From Acidobacteriaceae bacterium (lineage in GTDB: Bacteria; Acidobacteriota; Terriglobia; Terriglobales; Acidobacteriaceae): a stretch of 6,420 nt of DNA. The translations under genes and the position numbers were made by a program. The DNA lies in assembly GCA_003152795.1 (NCBI GenBank), contig PMBA01000095.1:4449-10868 (forward strand), given 5' to 3'. Shown here piece by piece: positions 1 to 6,257 of this stretch; position 1 is the first letter of the stretch; every line of letters starts with the position of its first letter. Under the pieces are notes generated by a model. The model did no database searches, had not been told where the DNA came from, and was given only the letters and a program-made list of their open reading frames with translations.

Positions 1-740
1 ATGATGTCGGCGTCCGCCATGTGCTGCCAGCGCTCTTCAAACGCGATCGCAACTCCACCCAGTTTCTGCGCCAGTTCGACGGCGTGCTCCAGCGTGCGAT
101 TGATCACGCAGACGGAATGGGCGCCCTGCTTGAGCAACTCGCAGGCTGAGAGTTCACTCATCTGGCCCGCGCCCAGCAGCAGCACTTTCTTGTTTTCCAG
201 CGTGCCGAAAATCTGGCGCGCGAGTTCCACTGCGGCATAAGGAATCGAGACTGCCGCGTTACCGATGGCCGTCTCGCTGCGCACGCGCTCCGAGACAGCG
301 AGCGCCTTCTGCAACACGGCGTCCAGGAATCGGCCTGTGGTCCCAATCTTCTCCGCCTGCTTCCAGGCTTCCTTTACCTGGGAAACGACCTGGGGCTCGC
401 CCACCACCATGGAGTCGAGGCGGGACGCGACACGGAAGATATGCAGTAGCGCCGCTTCATCGAGCAAGCGGTAGAAGTGTTTCCACTCGCACAGCCTAAG
501 GCCATATTCGGCGCCGAGCAGTCGCATCACGGAGTTGGCGGCTAGGGTGACATCGGTAGCCCACAGCCAAAACTCGGTGCGGTTACAGGTGGCCATTACG
601 ATAAGTTCTTCAATGCCTTCCGCCCGCGACAACTGCACCAGAGCTTCGTAGCGCCGGTTCTCGCTGATCCAGAAGCGCTCCCGCACTCCCACCGGGGCGG
701 TGCGGTAGTTCAGGCCGACGACCATGAGGGCGGGTTCCAC
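1..740 (-). CDS. hemA: Glutamyl-tRNA reductase, N-terminal 246 residues (runs off the left edge)
   Basis: This enzyme reduces glutamyl-tRNA(Glu) with NADPH to glutamate-1-semialdehyde, the first committed step of C5-pathway tetrapyrrole synthesis in the cytoplasm. The visible part starts [13 protein letters not shown] and carries the catalytic cysteine, C52, in MATCNRTE. It continues with the tRNA/substrate-binding stretch [10 protein letters not shown] (about 108-117), the VRSETAIG helix (153-160) and the NADPH-binding loop GAGQMS (190-195). The family is usually about 420-450 residues, so roughly 40% is missing: the end of the NADPH domain and the dimerisation domain. I chose the GTG at 738-740 because GGAG lies 8 bases upstream and an in-frame TAG lies 15 bases upstream. 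An in-frame ATG at 723-725 is a possible alternative. The frame is open from start to edge. It lies 289 bases downstream of the AhbD-like gene on the same strand, which suggests a heme locus. The family call is essentially certain. Confidence 0.96.
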   Translation of the reverse strand, partial: MEPALMVVGLNYRTAPVGVRERFWISENRRYEALVQLSRAEGIEELIVMATCNRTEFWLWATDVTLAANSVMRLLGAEYGLRLCEWKHFYRLLDEAALLHIFRVASRLDSMVVGEPQVVSQVKEAWKQAEKIGTTGRFLDAVLQKALAVSERVRSETAIGNAAVSIPYAAVELARQIFGTLENKKVLLLGAGQMSELSACELLKQGAHSVCVINRTLEHAVELAQKLGGVAIAFEERWQHMADADI

Positions 741-774
741 GTATTCTTCTCCCTAGATCACCACATGGTAAGAA

Positions 775-790
775 AGCACCCGGCGTGCCA
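775..790 (-). promoter_or_regulatory. Candidate sigma-54 (-24/-12) promoter of hemA
   Basis: The minus strand reads TTGGCACG-CCGG-GTGCT (782-791 and 775-779 in outline) against the RpoN consensus YTGGCACG-N4-TTGCW. Only one base differs at the specified positions. The invariant GG (788-789) and GC (776-777) are separated by exactly 10 bases. A start near 764 would leave about 24 bases of leader containing the hemA ribosome site. The match and position are read directly. Function is inferred, and no enhancer-binding-protein site has been recognised upstream. Confidence 0.4.
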
Positions 791-906
791 ACGCCCCCGG
801 ACAACGATCTACATTTAGTTTCAGTGAGTTAGTGTAGTTAGGGCAGGCAGGGAAGTGGGAGTTATGAGCCTATATTGTGGGATATCACGCTGAGTTCGTG
901 TCTTTT

Positions 907-922
907 GGCCCCCTCCGGGGCC
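907..922. repeat. GC-rich 6-bp hairpin between hemA and the AhbD-like gene
   Basis: GGCCCC and GGGGCC are perfectly complementary across a 4-base loop (CTCC). Downstream of the AhbD-like gene on the minus strand it is followed by AAAAGA rather than a T-run, so it does not look like a classical intrinsic terminator. It could still stabilise or end the upstream mRNA 3' end. Confidence 0.35.
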
Positions 923-951
923 GTGCCGCGGAGCTGCGGAACGCCGGTTGA

Positions 952-973
952 AACGCACATTGGATTGTGCGTT
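952..973 (-). terminator. Perfect 8-bp stem-loop behind the AhbD-like gene, possible weak terminator
   Basis: AACGCACA and TGTGCGTT form a perfect 8-bp stem around a 6-base loop, 57 bases past the stop codon of the AhbD-like gene. On the minus strand the stem ends in GTTT followed by CAACC, so the U-tract is very short. The stem is clear, but its role as a terminator is a guess. The rest of 741-1029 contains no coding frame I believe in. Confidence 0.3.
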
Positions 974-1029
974 CGCTGCCGCGTTTGTGTCTGTAAGCCA
1001 ACCGGCCGTTTCGACGGGAAGCGAATCTC

Positions 1030-2334
1030 TTACCGTAAGACCTCGGCCGGCTTGGTTTCCTTCTCCTTTAAACCCTTCGCCTGCGGCTGGTAAACGCAGA
1101 ACGGCTCCTCGTCGAGATAGTTGCCTGTGGCGGCATACGCGCGTGCGCGGCAACCCATGCAAATGTTACGGAACTCGCAGCAGCCGCACTTGCCCTGCAG
1201 GTTGTTGGTGTCGCGGAGTTCATTGAATACCACCGAATTTTCCCAGATGTCGGCGAACGCCTGCTTTTTCAAGTCCCCAGCGAGGGCGGGCAAGTATCCG
1301 CAGGGAAAGACCTCGCCTTGATGAGAGATGAAACACACTGCGGTTCCGGCCAGGCATCCCTTGGTCATAGCGTTCATGTCGGAAGGATGAGATCCGGGGT
1401 GGCCCACGGGCTGTCCCAGACCGACTTTACCAGCCCCATGAGACTTCAGTTCCATGCCGGTTGAACCGGGCATCACCATTTCGGTGGGGCCGATGCTCGA
1501 AGGTTTCTGTGCGCCTTCAACCTCGGGGGGTGCCACGTGCACCGCCGCAGCCGCTGCCTCGGAGCGGTGCTCCGCAACTCGCCGTTGGCGAACCACACGG
1601 AAGTAGTGGGGCGCGCAAGTCGCCTTCATTTCGATGCCTCCTTCGAGCGAGCGATCGTAGAACCAGTTGAGCATCCGCTCGTACTCTTCCGGGGGAACCA
1701 TCTGTTCGGCAGCGATGTCGACGCCGCAACCTACCGGCACCAGCAGGAAGGTGTGCAGCGCGTCGGCTCCGAGCGACTTTGCCAGTTCGAGCACCTGCGG
1801 AAGCTGATGGGCGTTATGACGGGCGATGGTGGTGTTGATCTGCACCGACATGCCCAGATTCTTCAGATTGCGGAAGCCGGCGATGGCGGCATCGAAAGCG
1901 CCGGGAATGCCGCGGAAGGTATCGTGAGTTAGGGCATCGGCGCCATCCAGGCTGATGGCCACGCGCTGCACGCCGCTATCGACGATCATGCGGGCAACGT
2001 GCTTGGTCACCAGCGTGCCATTGGTGGCCAGCGCCACTCGCAGACCCTTGTCCGTGCCGTATCGCGCCAACTGAAAAATATCTGACCGAAACAGAGGTTC
2101 GCCGCCACTCAGCACCAGGATCGGCCTGGACACCTCTGCAATCTGATCGATGATATCGCGGGCCGATTCGGTCGAGAGATCGGAGGGGGAACTGAGTTCA
2201 GTAGCTGTGGCACGACAATGGATGCAGCGCAGGTTGCACCCTTTGGTCAACTCCCAGAAAATCAATCGAGGCTTGTTTTGAGGCGCTTGACTGGAATGAC
2301 TTGTATGTTGCCCATTGCCGTTTGAAGAAGCCAT
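1030..2334 (-). CDS. ahbD: Radical SAM/SPASM heme-synthesis protein, AhbD-like (Fe-coproporphyrin III decarboxylase / heme b synthase)
   Basis: The family member AhbD uses radical SAM chemistry to decarboxylate two propionates of Fe-coproporphyrin III, giving heme b without oxygen at the end of the siroheme-dependent pathway. The 434-residue product opens with WELTKGCNLRCIHC, placing the SAM-cluster cysteines at C33, C37 and C40, followed by SGGEP at 76-80. A C-terminal SPASM/twitch region has cysteines C327, C334, C345, C383, C386, C392, C395 and C413, with GCRARAYAATGNYL and EEPFC typical of AhbD/NirJ. The ATCAPHYFRVVRQR segment (239-251) also fits AhbD. Residues about 253-322 form a long Ala/Pro/Gly/His-rich insert before TKGCLAG. 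The ATG at 2332-2334 was chosen because GAAGGGA lies about 8 bases upstream and the promoter elements lie beyond it. An in-frame extension to 2493 would bury those elements. NirJ or AhbC activity is the main alternative. The family is firm and the exact reaction is probable. Confidence 0.82.
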   Translation of the reverse strand: MASSNGNGQHTSHSSQAPQNKPRLIFWELTKGCNLRCIHCRATATELSSPSDLSTESARDIIDQIAEVSRPILVLSGGEPLFRSDIFQLARYGTDKGLRVALATNGTLVTKHVARMIVDSGVQRVAISLDGADALTHDTFRGIPGAFDAAIAGFRNLKNLGMSVQINTTIARHNAHQLPQVLELAKSLGADALHTFLLVPVGCGVDIAAEQMVPPEEYERMLNWFYDRSLEGGIEMKATCAPHYFRVVRQRRVAEHRSEAAAAAVHVAPPEVEGAQKPSSIGPTEMVMPGSTGMELKSHGAGKVGLGQPVGHPGSHPSDMNAMTKGCLAGTAVCFISHQGEVFPCGYLPALAGDLKKQAFADIWENSVVFNELRDTNNLQGKCGCCEFRNICMGCRARAYAATGNYLDEEPFCVYQPQAKGLKEKETKPAEVLR

Positions 2335-2387
2335 GTGCGGTGTCCCTTCACTTGAACCCGGGTTCTCGAACCCCACCCTAGGGTGCA

Positions 2388-2393
2388 ACGATA
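2388..2393 (-). promoter_or_regulatory. Predicted -10 element of the AhbD-like gene
   Basis: TATCGT on the minus strand matches TATAAT at 4/6 positions, including the key TAnnnT. Its centre is exactly 32 bases from the centre of the nearest Crp/Fnr-type dyad (2422.5). This puts the predicted transcription start at about 2381 and the dyad at -41.5, the class II activator position. The leader would be 47 bases. Confidence 0.45.
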
Positions 2394-2414
2394 ATCGAGA
2401 ATCAAACGCCCAGC

Positions 2415-2430
2415 GGTGATTATCATCACC
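2415..2430. promoter_or_regulatory. Proximal Crp/Fnr-type operator of the AhbD-like promoter
   Basis: GGTGA-TTATCA-TCACC is a 16-bp dyad with arms GGTGAT and ATCACC perfectly complementary. It matches TGTGA-N6-TCACA at 8/10 positions and also matches the core of the FNR box (TGAT-N4-ATCA). It is centred 22 bp from the distal operator and about -41.5 from the predicted start. Confidence 0.7.
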
Positions 2431-2436
2431 GGAAAT

Positions 2437-2452
2437 TGTGATCTCCGTCACG
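2437..2452. promoter_or_regulatory. Distal Crp/Fnr-type operator of the AhbD-like promoter
   Basis: TGTGA-TCTCCG-TCACG matches TGTGA-N6-TCACA at 9/10 positions. Its centre (2444.5) is 22 bp upstream of the proximal operator centre, about two helical turns, so two bound dimers would lie on the same DNA face. It partly overlaps a separate perfect palindrome, GTCACGTGAC, at 2447-2456. Confidence 0.7.
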
Positions 2453-2535
2453 TGACCTAAGGCGTCTTGAATGTATGCATTGGAGCGAATCACGCAATGG
2501 AGCGGCGGGCGTCTGGCCGTTCCGGTCAGGGTGGC

Positions 2536-2557
2536 AGCCGGGCGGGGCTACCCGGCT
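2536..2557 (-). terminator. 7-bp stem-loop just behind the Crp/Fnr gene, possible terminator
   Basis: AGCCGGG and CCCGGCT pair perfectly across an 8-base loop, starting 18 bases after the regulator's stop codon. No T-run follows on the minus strand, so termination would be inefficient or factor-dependent. It separates the regulator from the AhbD-like promoter, consistent with separate transcripts. Confidence 0.35.
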
Positions 2558-2575
2558 CTCCAGTGCAGAAACTCG

Positions 2576-3298
2576 CTAGTTGTGGTTTGCCAGATCGCGC
2601 AGCGCTGCCGTGTTGCGAATGACCAGGGTCGAGCCTTTGGACTGGACGATCTGACGTTTCCGCATATCCGCAAACAGACGGGTAACCGTTTCGCGCGAGG
2701 TTCCGATCATCTGCGCGATTTCCTCGTGCGTCAGGCGAAGCTTCAAGCGGGGCTCGGTTTTCGCGGCCTCTCCGTTCTTGGAGCTCCATTCGAGTAGCAA
2801 CTTCGCCAGCTTTTCGGCGGCGGAGTGCGACAGCCCGAGCGAACCAGCTTCCTTACAGGCGTTGTGGTACTTTTCGCTTAACTGCTCGGCCACTTTGAAG
2901 CAGGCCTCCACATCATCCTTCAGGAACCGGAGAAAATCCTCGCGCTTGACGAAATTGACCTGGCAGGGATCGATCGTCTCCGCCGTCACCTCGTAAGGCT
3001 TGCCGGAGATGGTGGCGCTCAACCCCAGGACCTCTCCAGGTTCGGCAAGTTTCACGATGATTGTCCTGCCGCTGGGGGAGTTAATAGAAAGCTTTACGCT
3101 GCCTTTGCAGAGCACAAAGATGCCGCGGGGCAGCTGTCCTTCGACAAACAGCACCGCCCCCTGGGGATACGCGGTTGCATACTTGATGTTTTCAAAAGCC
3201 TGCAGCGCGTTCGCCGGCAGATCGCAGAAGATCCGATCGGTGCGCAGCTTGCAGGTTATGCAACTTTCTACAATCTCCATTCCGTATGGCGAGAGCAT
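2576..3298 (-). CDS. Crp/Fnr-family transcriptional regulator with FNR-like cysteines
   Basis: This is a 240-residue cytoplasmic DNA-binding regulator. It has an N-terminal cysteine segment, a cyclic-nucleotide-type beta-roll (about 30-125), a dimerisation helix (about 126-158) and a winged HTH (about 185-230). Cysteines C13, C16 and C25 (C-X2-C-X8-C) plus C112 occupy the layout of the four E. coli FNR cluster ligands, although FNR has X5 where this has X8. The cAMP-binding Arg-Ser pair of CRP is absent: the loop reads SGKPYEV. This favours a redox or oxygen sensor over a cAMP receptor. The recognition helix TSRETVTRLF (200-209) has R202, E203 and R207 where CRP has R180, E181 and R185, predicting TGTGA half-sites. 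Such sites flank this gene. The start at 3298 follows a perfect AGGAGG with 7-base spacing, and an earlier in-frame ATG (3349) lacks this support. Whether it truly holds a 4Fe-4S cluster cannot be told from sequence. Confidence 0.92.
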   Translation of the reverse strand: MLSPYGMEIVESCITCKLRTDRIFCDLPANALQAFENIKYATAYPQGAVLFVEGQLPRGIFVLCKGSVKLSINSPSGRTIIVKLAEPGEVLGLSATISGKPYEVTAETIDPCQVNFVKREDFLRFLKDDVEACFKVAEQLSEKYHNACKEAGSLGLSHSAAEKLAKLLLEWSSKNGEAAKTEPRLKLRLTHEEIAQMIGTSRETVTRLFADMRKRQIVQSKGSTLVIRNTAALRDLANHN

Positions 3299-3305
3299 GA
3301 ACGAG

Positions 3306-3311
3306 CCTCCT
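3306..3311 (-). promoter_or_regulatory. Strong Shine-Dalgarno that fixes the regulator's start
   Basis: AGGAGG on the minus strand lies 7 bases before the ATG at 3296-3298. It decides the start codon: the longer in-frame reading from 3349 would place this site inside the coding sequence and add 17 residues with no family resemblance. Confidence 0.85.
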
Positions 3312-3420
3312 GTACAAATACGAGCCGGACTCGCTTGTTTGGGACGCATCTTGCGCAGTCCATGAGCGATTTGAGCCGGTCTCGTCTGAGGTCAGTTTCC
3401 GTCTGCCGGGAACGCTTGGC

Positions 3421-3436
3421 TGTGCTGCCAGACACA
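3421..3436. promoter_or_regulatory. Proximal Crp/Fnr-type operator of the regulator's own promoter
   Basis: TGTGC-TGCCAG-ACACA matches TGTGA-N6-TCACA at 8/10 positions, with one mismatch in each half. It lies exactly 22 bp, centre to centre, from the perfect site at 3443-3458, on the side nearer the regulator. A class II -10 element would fall at 3394-3399, where the minus strand reads GAAACT, a poor hexamer, so the start point is uncertain. Confidence 0.6.
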
Positions 3437-3442
3437 CGCCAG

Positions 3443-3458
3443 TGTGATGTAACTCACA
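3443..3458. promoter_or_regulatory. Perfect consensus Crp/Fnr-type operator, likely autoregulatory
   Basis: TGTGA-TGTAAC-TCACA is a 10/10 match to the CRP-type consensus. It lies 145 bp upstream of the regulator's start codon in the divergent region shared with the malic enzyme gene. It is the distal member of a 22-bp-spaced pair. With an RETVTR recognition helix in the adjacent regulator, autoregulation is the natural reading. Confidence 0.8.
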
Positions 3459-3503
3459 TCGTATCGGACCCATCGCCGACGAGCATCCATCCTGTCTGGA
3501 TTC

Positions 3504-3536
3504 TTACCGGTCTCCCTCGCCGAAGGTTACCGTCTC
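3504..3536. repeat. Short direct repeat TTACCG(G)TCTC in the divergent promoter region
   Basis: TTACCGGTCTC (3504-3514) recurs as TTACCGTCTC (3527-3536), the second copy lacking one G. The TCTC cores are 22 bp apart. It sits between the regulator's operators and the malic enzyme operators and could be a site for another regulator, or chance. Confidence 0.3.
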
Positions 3537-3562
3537 GCGATGTCGGCCAATGGGTTAGGCTG

Positions 3563-3578
3563 ATTGACGAGTCTCACT
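3563..3578. promoter_or_regulatory. Distal, weak Crp/Fnr-type operator of the malic enzyme promoter
   Basis: ATTGA-CGAGTC-TCACT matches TGTGA-N6-TCACA at 7/10 positions, and its left half reads as the FNR-type TTGA. Alone it would be unconvincing. It is kept because its centre lies exactly 22 bp from the strong site at 3585-3600, the spacing seen at the other two promoters. Confidence 0.45.
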
Positions 3579-3584
3579 GTAGTG

Positions 3585-3600
3585 CGTGAGCGCCGTCACA
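3585..3600. promoter_or_regulatory. Proximal Crp/Fnr-type operator of the malic enzyme promoter
   Basis: CGTGA-GCGCCG-TCACA matches TGTGA-N6-TCACA at 9/10 positions. It lies 172 bp upstream of the malic enzyme start codon. A possible -10 hexamer, GATAGT (3623-3628), is centred 33 bp downstream, within one base of class II geometry. Confidence 0.65.
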
Positions 3601-3622
3601 GCACAACCAGGAGTGAAGGATT

Positions 3623-3628
3623 GATAGT
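3623..3628 (+). promoter_or_regulatory. Predicted -10 element of the malic enzyme gene, with a long leader
   Basis: GATAGT matches TATAAT at 4/6 positions and lies one base from the ideal class II position relative to the 3585-3600 operator. The resulting leader would be about 138 bases and GC-rich. It includes a GCGTCC/GGACGC inverted pair (3638-3643 and 3675-3680) with a 31-base loop. I recognise no riboswitch there. Confidence 0.35.
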
Positions 3629-3772
3629 TCAGATGATGCGTCCCGCAGGGGGCGGGGCTTGCCTTTCTCCTGATGGACGCGGGGGAGACGCGGCGCGCCT
3701 CCAGGCGGAATCAAGGCTGGGCATTGAAAGTCGACCTTCTTGCGGGTCACTGGAAACGACTAAGGAGCATAT

Positions 3773-6064
3773 ATGGTTACAAAGCAACAAGCGCTCGACT
3801 ACCACTTTGGGACACACCCGGGAAAAATCGAAGTCACTCCCACCAAGCCTTGCCGCACCCAACGCGATCTAAGCCTTGCCTACACACCCGGAGTGGCAGA
3901 TCCCTGCCTGGAAATCCAGAGGAACCCGCACGATGCGTTCAAGTACACGGCCCGCGGAAACCTGGTGGCAGTGGTGACCAACGGGACTGCAGTCCTTGGA
4001 CTCGGTGACATCGGGGCGCTCGCAGGCAAGCCCGTCATGGAAGGGAAGGCGGTTTTATTCAAGCGCTTTGCCAACGTGGATGTATTCGACATTGAACTCA
4101 ACACCCACGATCCGGATGAAATCATCAAGGTCTGCCAGTTGCTGGAGCCGACCTTCGGCGCCATCAACCTCGAGGACATCAAAGCGCCGGAGTGCTTCTA
4201 CATCGAAGAGACGTTGAAAAAAACGATGAAGATTCCGGTCTTTCACGACGACCAGCACGGCACCGCGATCATTTCGGGGGCGGCATTGCTCAACGGCCTC
4301 GAAGTAGTGGGCAAGGACATCGACAAGATTCGGGTTGTGGTAAACGGGGCGGGGGCCGCGGGGTTTGCTTGCGCCGAGCACTACGTGCGGCTGGGCGTGA
4401 AACGTGAGAACGTGATTTTGTGCGACACAAAGGGAGTCATCTACAAGGGCCGCACGGCGGGCATGAATCCCTACAAGGAGCGGTTTGCGATCGACACCAA
4501 GTTCCGCACTCTGGCGGAAGTGATGGTGAACGCCGATGTGTTCCTCGGCCTGTCTGTAAAAGGCGCACTCACGCCCGACATGGTGCGTTCGATGGCAGCT
4601 CGTCCCATCGTATTCGCGATGGCCAACCCGGATCCGGAAATCACCTACGAAGAAGCGAAGGCGACTCGGGATGACGTGATCATGGCCACGGGGCGGTCCG
4701 ACTATCCGAACCAGGTGAACAATGTGCTCGGGTTCCCGTTCATTTTTCGCGGCGCTTTGGATGTGCGCGCCACCACAATCAACGAAGAGATGAAGCTGGC
4801 CGCCACACGCGCCCTGGCAAATCTCGCGAAGGAAGATGTGCCCGACTCAGTGTGCCGCGCGTATGGTGTGGCGCGGCTGAAGTTCGGCCCCGACTACCTG
4901 ATCCCCAAGCCGTTTGATCCCCGGGTGCTGGTGTGGGAGTCCTCCGCCGTCGCCCAGGCAGCGATGGAAACCGGCGTAGCCCAGGAACCGGTGGACATTT
5001 TGCAATACCGCGAACAGCTCGAGCGTCATCTTGGTAAAGCGCACGAGATCTCGCGGATGATGATTCACAAGGCCCAGGCCACGCCGAAGCATGTTGTTTT
5101 TCCCGAAGGCGACAACGAGAAGATCCTGCGCGCAGCTCATTCCATACTGGACGAGAAGATCGCCACGCCGATTCTGCTCGGCAACGCCGCGACCATTCAG
5201 GCGAAAACCGCTGAACTTGGACTGGATCTGAAACAGGCGCAGATCGTGGATCCAGCAACGTCGCCCCTGCGCGAGCGCTACGTCCAGGAACTGTTCCGGC
5301 AGCGCCAACGGCGCGGCGTGACCCTCAGCGAAGCTTACACGCTGATCGACGACCGCAATATTTTCGCGTCCATGATGGTGCACATGGGAGACGCCGATGC
5401 TCTGGTGGCCGGCGTGACCCAGCACTTTCCCGACACCATCCGGCCCGCGCTGCAAGTGGTGCGCATGCGCGAAGGTCTGCACAAGGTAGCCGGCTGCTAT
5501 CCGATGATCACGAAAAAAGGAGAGCTCTTCTTCCTGGCCGACACCAGCGTCAATATCGATCCCTCAGCGGAAGACCTGGTGGAAATTGCATTGTGTGCCG
5601 CACAAGAGGCCCGGCGCTTTGACGTGGTGCCGCGAGTCGCGATGCTCTCGTTCTCCAGTTTTGGCAGCACCCGGCACCCGCAGTGCGACAAGGTCCGGAA
5701 AGCGGTAGAGTTGCTGCACAAGGCCGACCCAACCCTGATCGTGGATGGAGAGATTATGGCCGATGCGGCCGTCTCCCCCGAAATACTGGAGCAGACTTAT
5801 CCCTTCAGTTCGCTGAAGGGCGGCGCCAATGTGCTCATCTTCCCCGACCTCGCTTCCGCCAACATTGCCTGTAAGTTGCTGACAACCATCGGTGGCGCTG
5901 AAACCCTGGGCCCCATCCTCATGGGCATGACTCGGCCCGTGCACCTGCTGCCGCGCGGCGCCGAAGTGGAGGAAATCGTCAATGTCGTCGCCATTGCCGT
6001 AGTGGACGCGCGCGAGAGCGACCCCTCCACGGCGACCCCCGAAATCTCGAAATCGCTGGTATAA
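3773..6064 (+). CDS. maeB: NADP-type malic enzyme with C-terminal phosphotransacetylase-like domain
   Basis: This enzyme oxidatively decarboxylates malate to pyruvate and CO2 with reduction of NAD(P)+, in the cytoplasm. At 763 residues it is full length for the MaeB class (E. coli MaeB is 759). The N-terminal catalytic half has YTPGV with the catalytic tyrosine Y37, KPVMEGK with the probable general-base lysine K92, metal ligands E134 and D135 in [10 protein letters not shown] and D160 in FHDDQHGT, and the nucleotide loop GAGAAG (192-197). [12 protein letters not shown] (306-317) is a further family signature. Residues about 430-763 form a phosphate-acetyltransferase-like domain. In this class it is known as an allosteric acetyl-CoA-sensing domain, generally not an active transferase. 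TAAGGAG lies 5 bases before the ATG. It diverges from the regulator gene and carries a paired Crp/Fnr-type operator upstream. NADP preference over NAD is inferred from the family. Confidence 0.96.
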   Translation: MVTKQQALDYHFGTHPGKIEVTPTKPCRTQRDLSLAYTPGVADPCLEIQRNPHDAFKYTARGNLVAVVTNGTAVLGLGDIGALAGKPVMEGKAVLFKRFANVDVFDIELNTHDPDEIIKVCQLLEPTFGAINLEDIKAPECFYIEETLKKTMKIPVFHDDQHGTAIISGAALLNGLEVVGKDIDKIRVVVNGAGAAGFACAEHYVRLGVKRENVILCDTKGVIYKGRTAGMNPYKERFAIDTKFRTLAEVMVNADVFLGLSVKGALTPDMVRSMAARPIVFAMANPDPEITYEEAKATRDDVIMATGRSDYPNQVNNVLGFPFIFRGALDVRATTINEEMKLAATRALANLAKEDVPDSVCRAYGVARLKFGPDYLIPKPFDPRVLVWESSAVAQAAMETGVAQEPVDILQYREQLERHLGKAHEISRMMIHKAQATPKHVVFPEGDNEKILRAAHSILDEKIATPILLGNAATIQAKTAELGLDLKQAQIVDPATSPLRERYVQELFRQRQRRGVTLSEAYTLIDDRNIFASMMVHMGDADALVAGVTQHFPDTIRPALQVVRMREGLHKVAGCYPMITKKGELFFLADTSVNIDPSAEDLVEIALCAAQEARRFDVVPRVAMLSFSSFGSTRHPQCDKVRKAVELLHKADPTLIVDGEIMADAAVSPEILEQTYPFSSLKGGANVLIFPDLASANIACKLLTTIGGAETLGPILMGMTRPVHLLPRGAEVEEIVNVVAIAVVDARESDPSTATPEISKSLV

Positions 6065-6103
6065 GCGGACCAGGGCGGTTGCCCAAACGGACGCCCCGGT
6101 TCG

Positions 6104-6127
6104 GCCGGCGAGATGCGCTCGTCCGGC
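6104..6127 (+). terminator. Stem-loop after the malic enzyme gene, weak terminator candidate
   Basis: GCCGGCGAG pairs with CTCGTCCGGC around a 5-base loop with a single bulged base, 40 bases after the stop codon. No T-run follows, so if it ends transcription it is not a standard intrinsic terminator. Confidence 0.3.
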
Positions 6128-6257
6128 GCGGGTGGTGCAAGCGCTGTAGTGTTCTTGCCAGATCTCGACTGCGACAATTGACGGCAATGGTGCGGCAGGT
6201 TCCTAGCCGTGTGGCTTGCGAGTTGCCGGGGGGCCGTGTTCTGCGCCAGAAAGCAGC

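Noticed and set aside
875..888. FNR-box-like TTGTG-GGAT-ATCAC between hemA and the AhbD-like gene
   Set aside because: It matches TTGAT-N4-ATCAA at only 7/10 and the CRP-type consensus at 6/10. It has no 22-bp partner on either side and lies about 135 bases from hemA, so it is not called as an operator.
1537..1932. Plus-strand open frame inside the AhbD-like gene
   Set aside because: It is antisense to the radical SAM coding region and has no family features.
2335..2493. In-frame N-terminal extension of the AhbD-like gene to an upstream ATG at 2493
   Set aside because: It would place the predicted -10 element and both Crp/Fnr dyads inside coding sequence. Its 53 residues resemble nothing in the family. 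The ATG at 2334 has a proper ribosome site.
3299..3349. In-frame extension of the regulator to an ATG at 3349
   Set aside because: The added 17 residues span the AGGAGG that clearly serves the ATG at 3298, and they precede the normal family N-terminus.
3564..3872. Plus-strand frame from the malic enzyme promoter into the gene's 5' end
   Set aside because: It overlaps the operator region and the first 100 bases of maeB out of frame. Its composition is not protein-like and it has no supporting ribosome site.
4847..5482. Long open frame on the minus strand inside the malic enzyme gene
   Set aside because: It is antisense to strongly conserved MaeB coding sequence. Its product has no recognisable domain, and long antisense frames are common in GC-rich genes.
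5564..6187. Second long minus-strand frame over the end of the malic enzyme gene
   Set aside because: It is antisense to the phosphotransacetylase-like domain, with no recognisable motif and no convincing ribosome site, so it is treated as a shadow.
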